A program made the translations under genes and the position numbers. The notes under the pieces are model-generated. The model was not told the DNA's origin. It did not search any database and saw only the letters and a list, made by a program, of their open reading frames with translations. Shown here piece by piece: positions 34,316 to 34,609 of a DNA stretch of 34,609 bases (its first letter is position 1; every line of letters begins with the position of its first letter). This DNA comes from Bog-950 sp964620645 (GTDB lineage: Bacteria > Bacteroidota > Bacteroidia > Chitinophagales > LD1): NCBI GenBank assembly GCA_964620645.1, contig CAZUHU010000017.1, positions 1-34,609 on the forward strand, written 5' to 3'.

Positions 34316-34348
34316 TTTGGAAAGTCGAACAACAATCGCATATCTTTG
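34316..34348 (+). promoter_or_regulatory. rRNA operon promoter P2
   Basis: TTTG (34316-34319), a 21-nt spacer, TATCTTTG (34341-34348): a perfect Bacteroidota promoter about 215 nt before the 16S gene. It is followed, as P1 is, by CG-x-CCCGTTT and then a GTTCTT..GAAA motif 23 nt later. Confidence 0.82.
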
Positions 34349-34352
34349 CGGC

Positions 34353-34562
34353 CCGTTTTGAAACGGAAATGTTCTTCGAAAAGAGTTACAAGAGTTTGAA
34401 ACTCAACTAACTACAAATGATAATCTGCCGGTTTCGGCTGAGCATGATTGTCGAAAGTTCTTTGAAATACAGGTAAGAAATACAAAGCGAATAACACAGG
34501 TTAGATTAAATGCTTAATACATTTTTTCCTAACCATTCTTTTGAATGCTAAGGAATCAACTC
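34353..34562 (+). other. 16S rRNA leader with boxA-like antitermination motifs
   Basis: CCGTTT-TG-AAACGG (34353-34366) is a perfect hairpin. GTTCTTCGAAAA (34371-34382) and GTTCTTTGAAAT (34457-34468) resemble the boxA motif of rRNA leaders. GGTTAG (34499-34504) pairs with CTAACC (34529-34534) near the mature end. These fit an antiterminated rRNA leader. Confidence 0.6.
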
Positions 34563-34564
34563 TT

Positions 34565-34609
<45 letters not shown>

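Overview
The window reads as a piece of a Bacteroidota chromosome, probably from the Chitinophagales/Sphingobacteriales side. Evidence: two proteins end in type IX secretion (T9SS) sorting domains; several genes and the rRNA operon have the phylum's TAnnTTTG -7 promoter element; most genes lack a Shine-Dalgarno sequence; lineage-typical families are present (DUF4290, DUF5777, choice-of-anchor V, a MurA with Asp in place of the catalytic Cys); and the 16S 5' end reads GATGAACGCTAGCGGG. Two runs of exactly 100 N (15506-15605 and 27201-27300) are scaffold gaps of unknown true size. The left edge cuts a helicase gene and the right edge cuts the 16S gene, so this is draft assembly sequence.

Layout. 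1-6.1 kb: 3' part of a UvrD/PcrA helicase, a convergent TPR-adenylyl cyclase, a DUF4290 protein, and a convergent helical-repeat protein of unknown function. 6.2-10.4 kb: a secreted T9SS propeller/FN3 protein, a roughly 110-nt imperfect hairpin that may be a 6S-type RNA, murA, and a DinB-like DUF1569 protein. 10.5-14.8 kb: the grpE-dnaJ chaperone operon and a two-gene ABC-2 exporter. 14.8-18.4 kb: a secreted coiled-coil protein cut by a gap, then a nucleotide-sugar cluster (rmlA, an SDR epimerase/decarboxylase, galE). 18.4-23.8 kb: a secreted papain-fold peptidase, a sodium:solute symporter with a LOG-family phosphoribohydrolase, and an M23 peptidase. 23.9-27.8 kb: a Bcp peroxiredoxin, then a tight run of envelope genes (choice-of-anchor V/T9SS protein, cytochrome-c-like lipoprotein, YceI, DUF5777 barrel), and Hsp20. 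27.9-30.8 kb: DUF72, pirin, OsmC and a single-domain response regulator. 31-33.8 kb: a second copy of the helical-repeat family and a YcaQ-type DNA glycosylase. 33.9-34.6 kb: two promoters with related leaders and the start of 16S rRNA.

Most of the window is housekeeping: DNA repair, wall precursor synthesis, protein folding, nucleotide sugars and peroxide defence. I see no phage, transposon, CRISPR array or defence island. The parts worth following are the candidate 6S-like RNA at 8375-8500, the envelope cassette with two CX4CH proteins at 24404-27200, the paralogous pair of uncharacterised helical-repeat proteins, and the duplicated rRNA promoter/leader. None of these is proven to be a new system.
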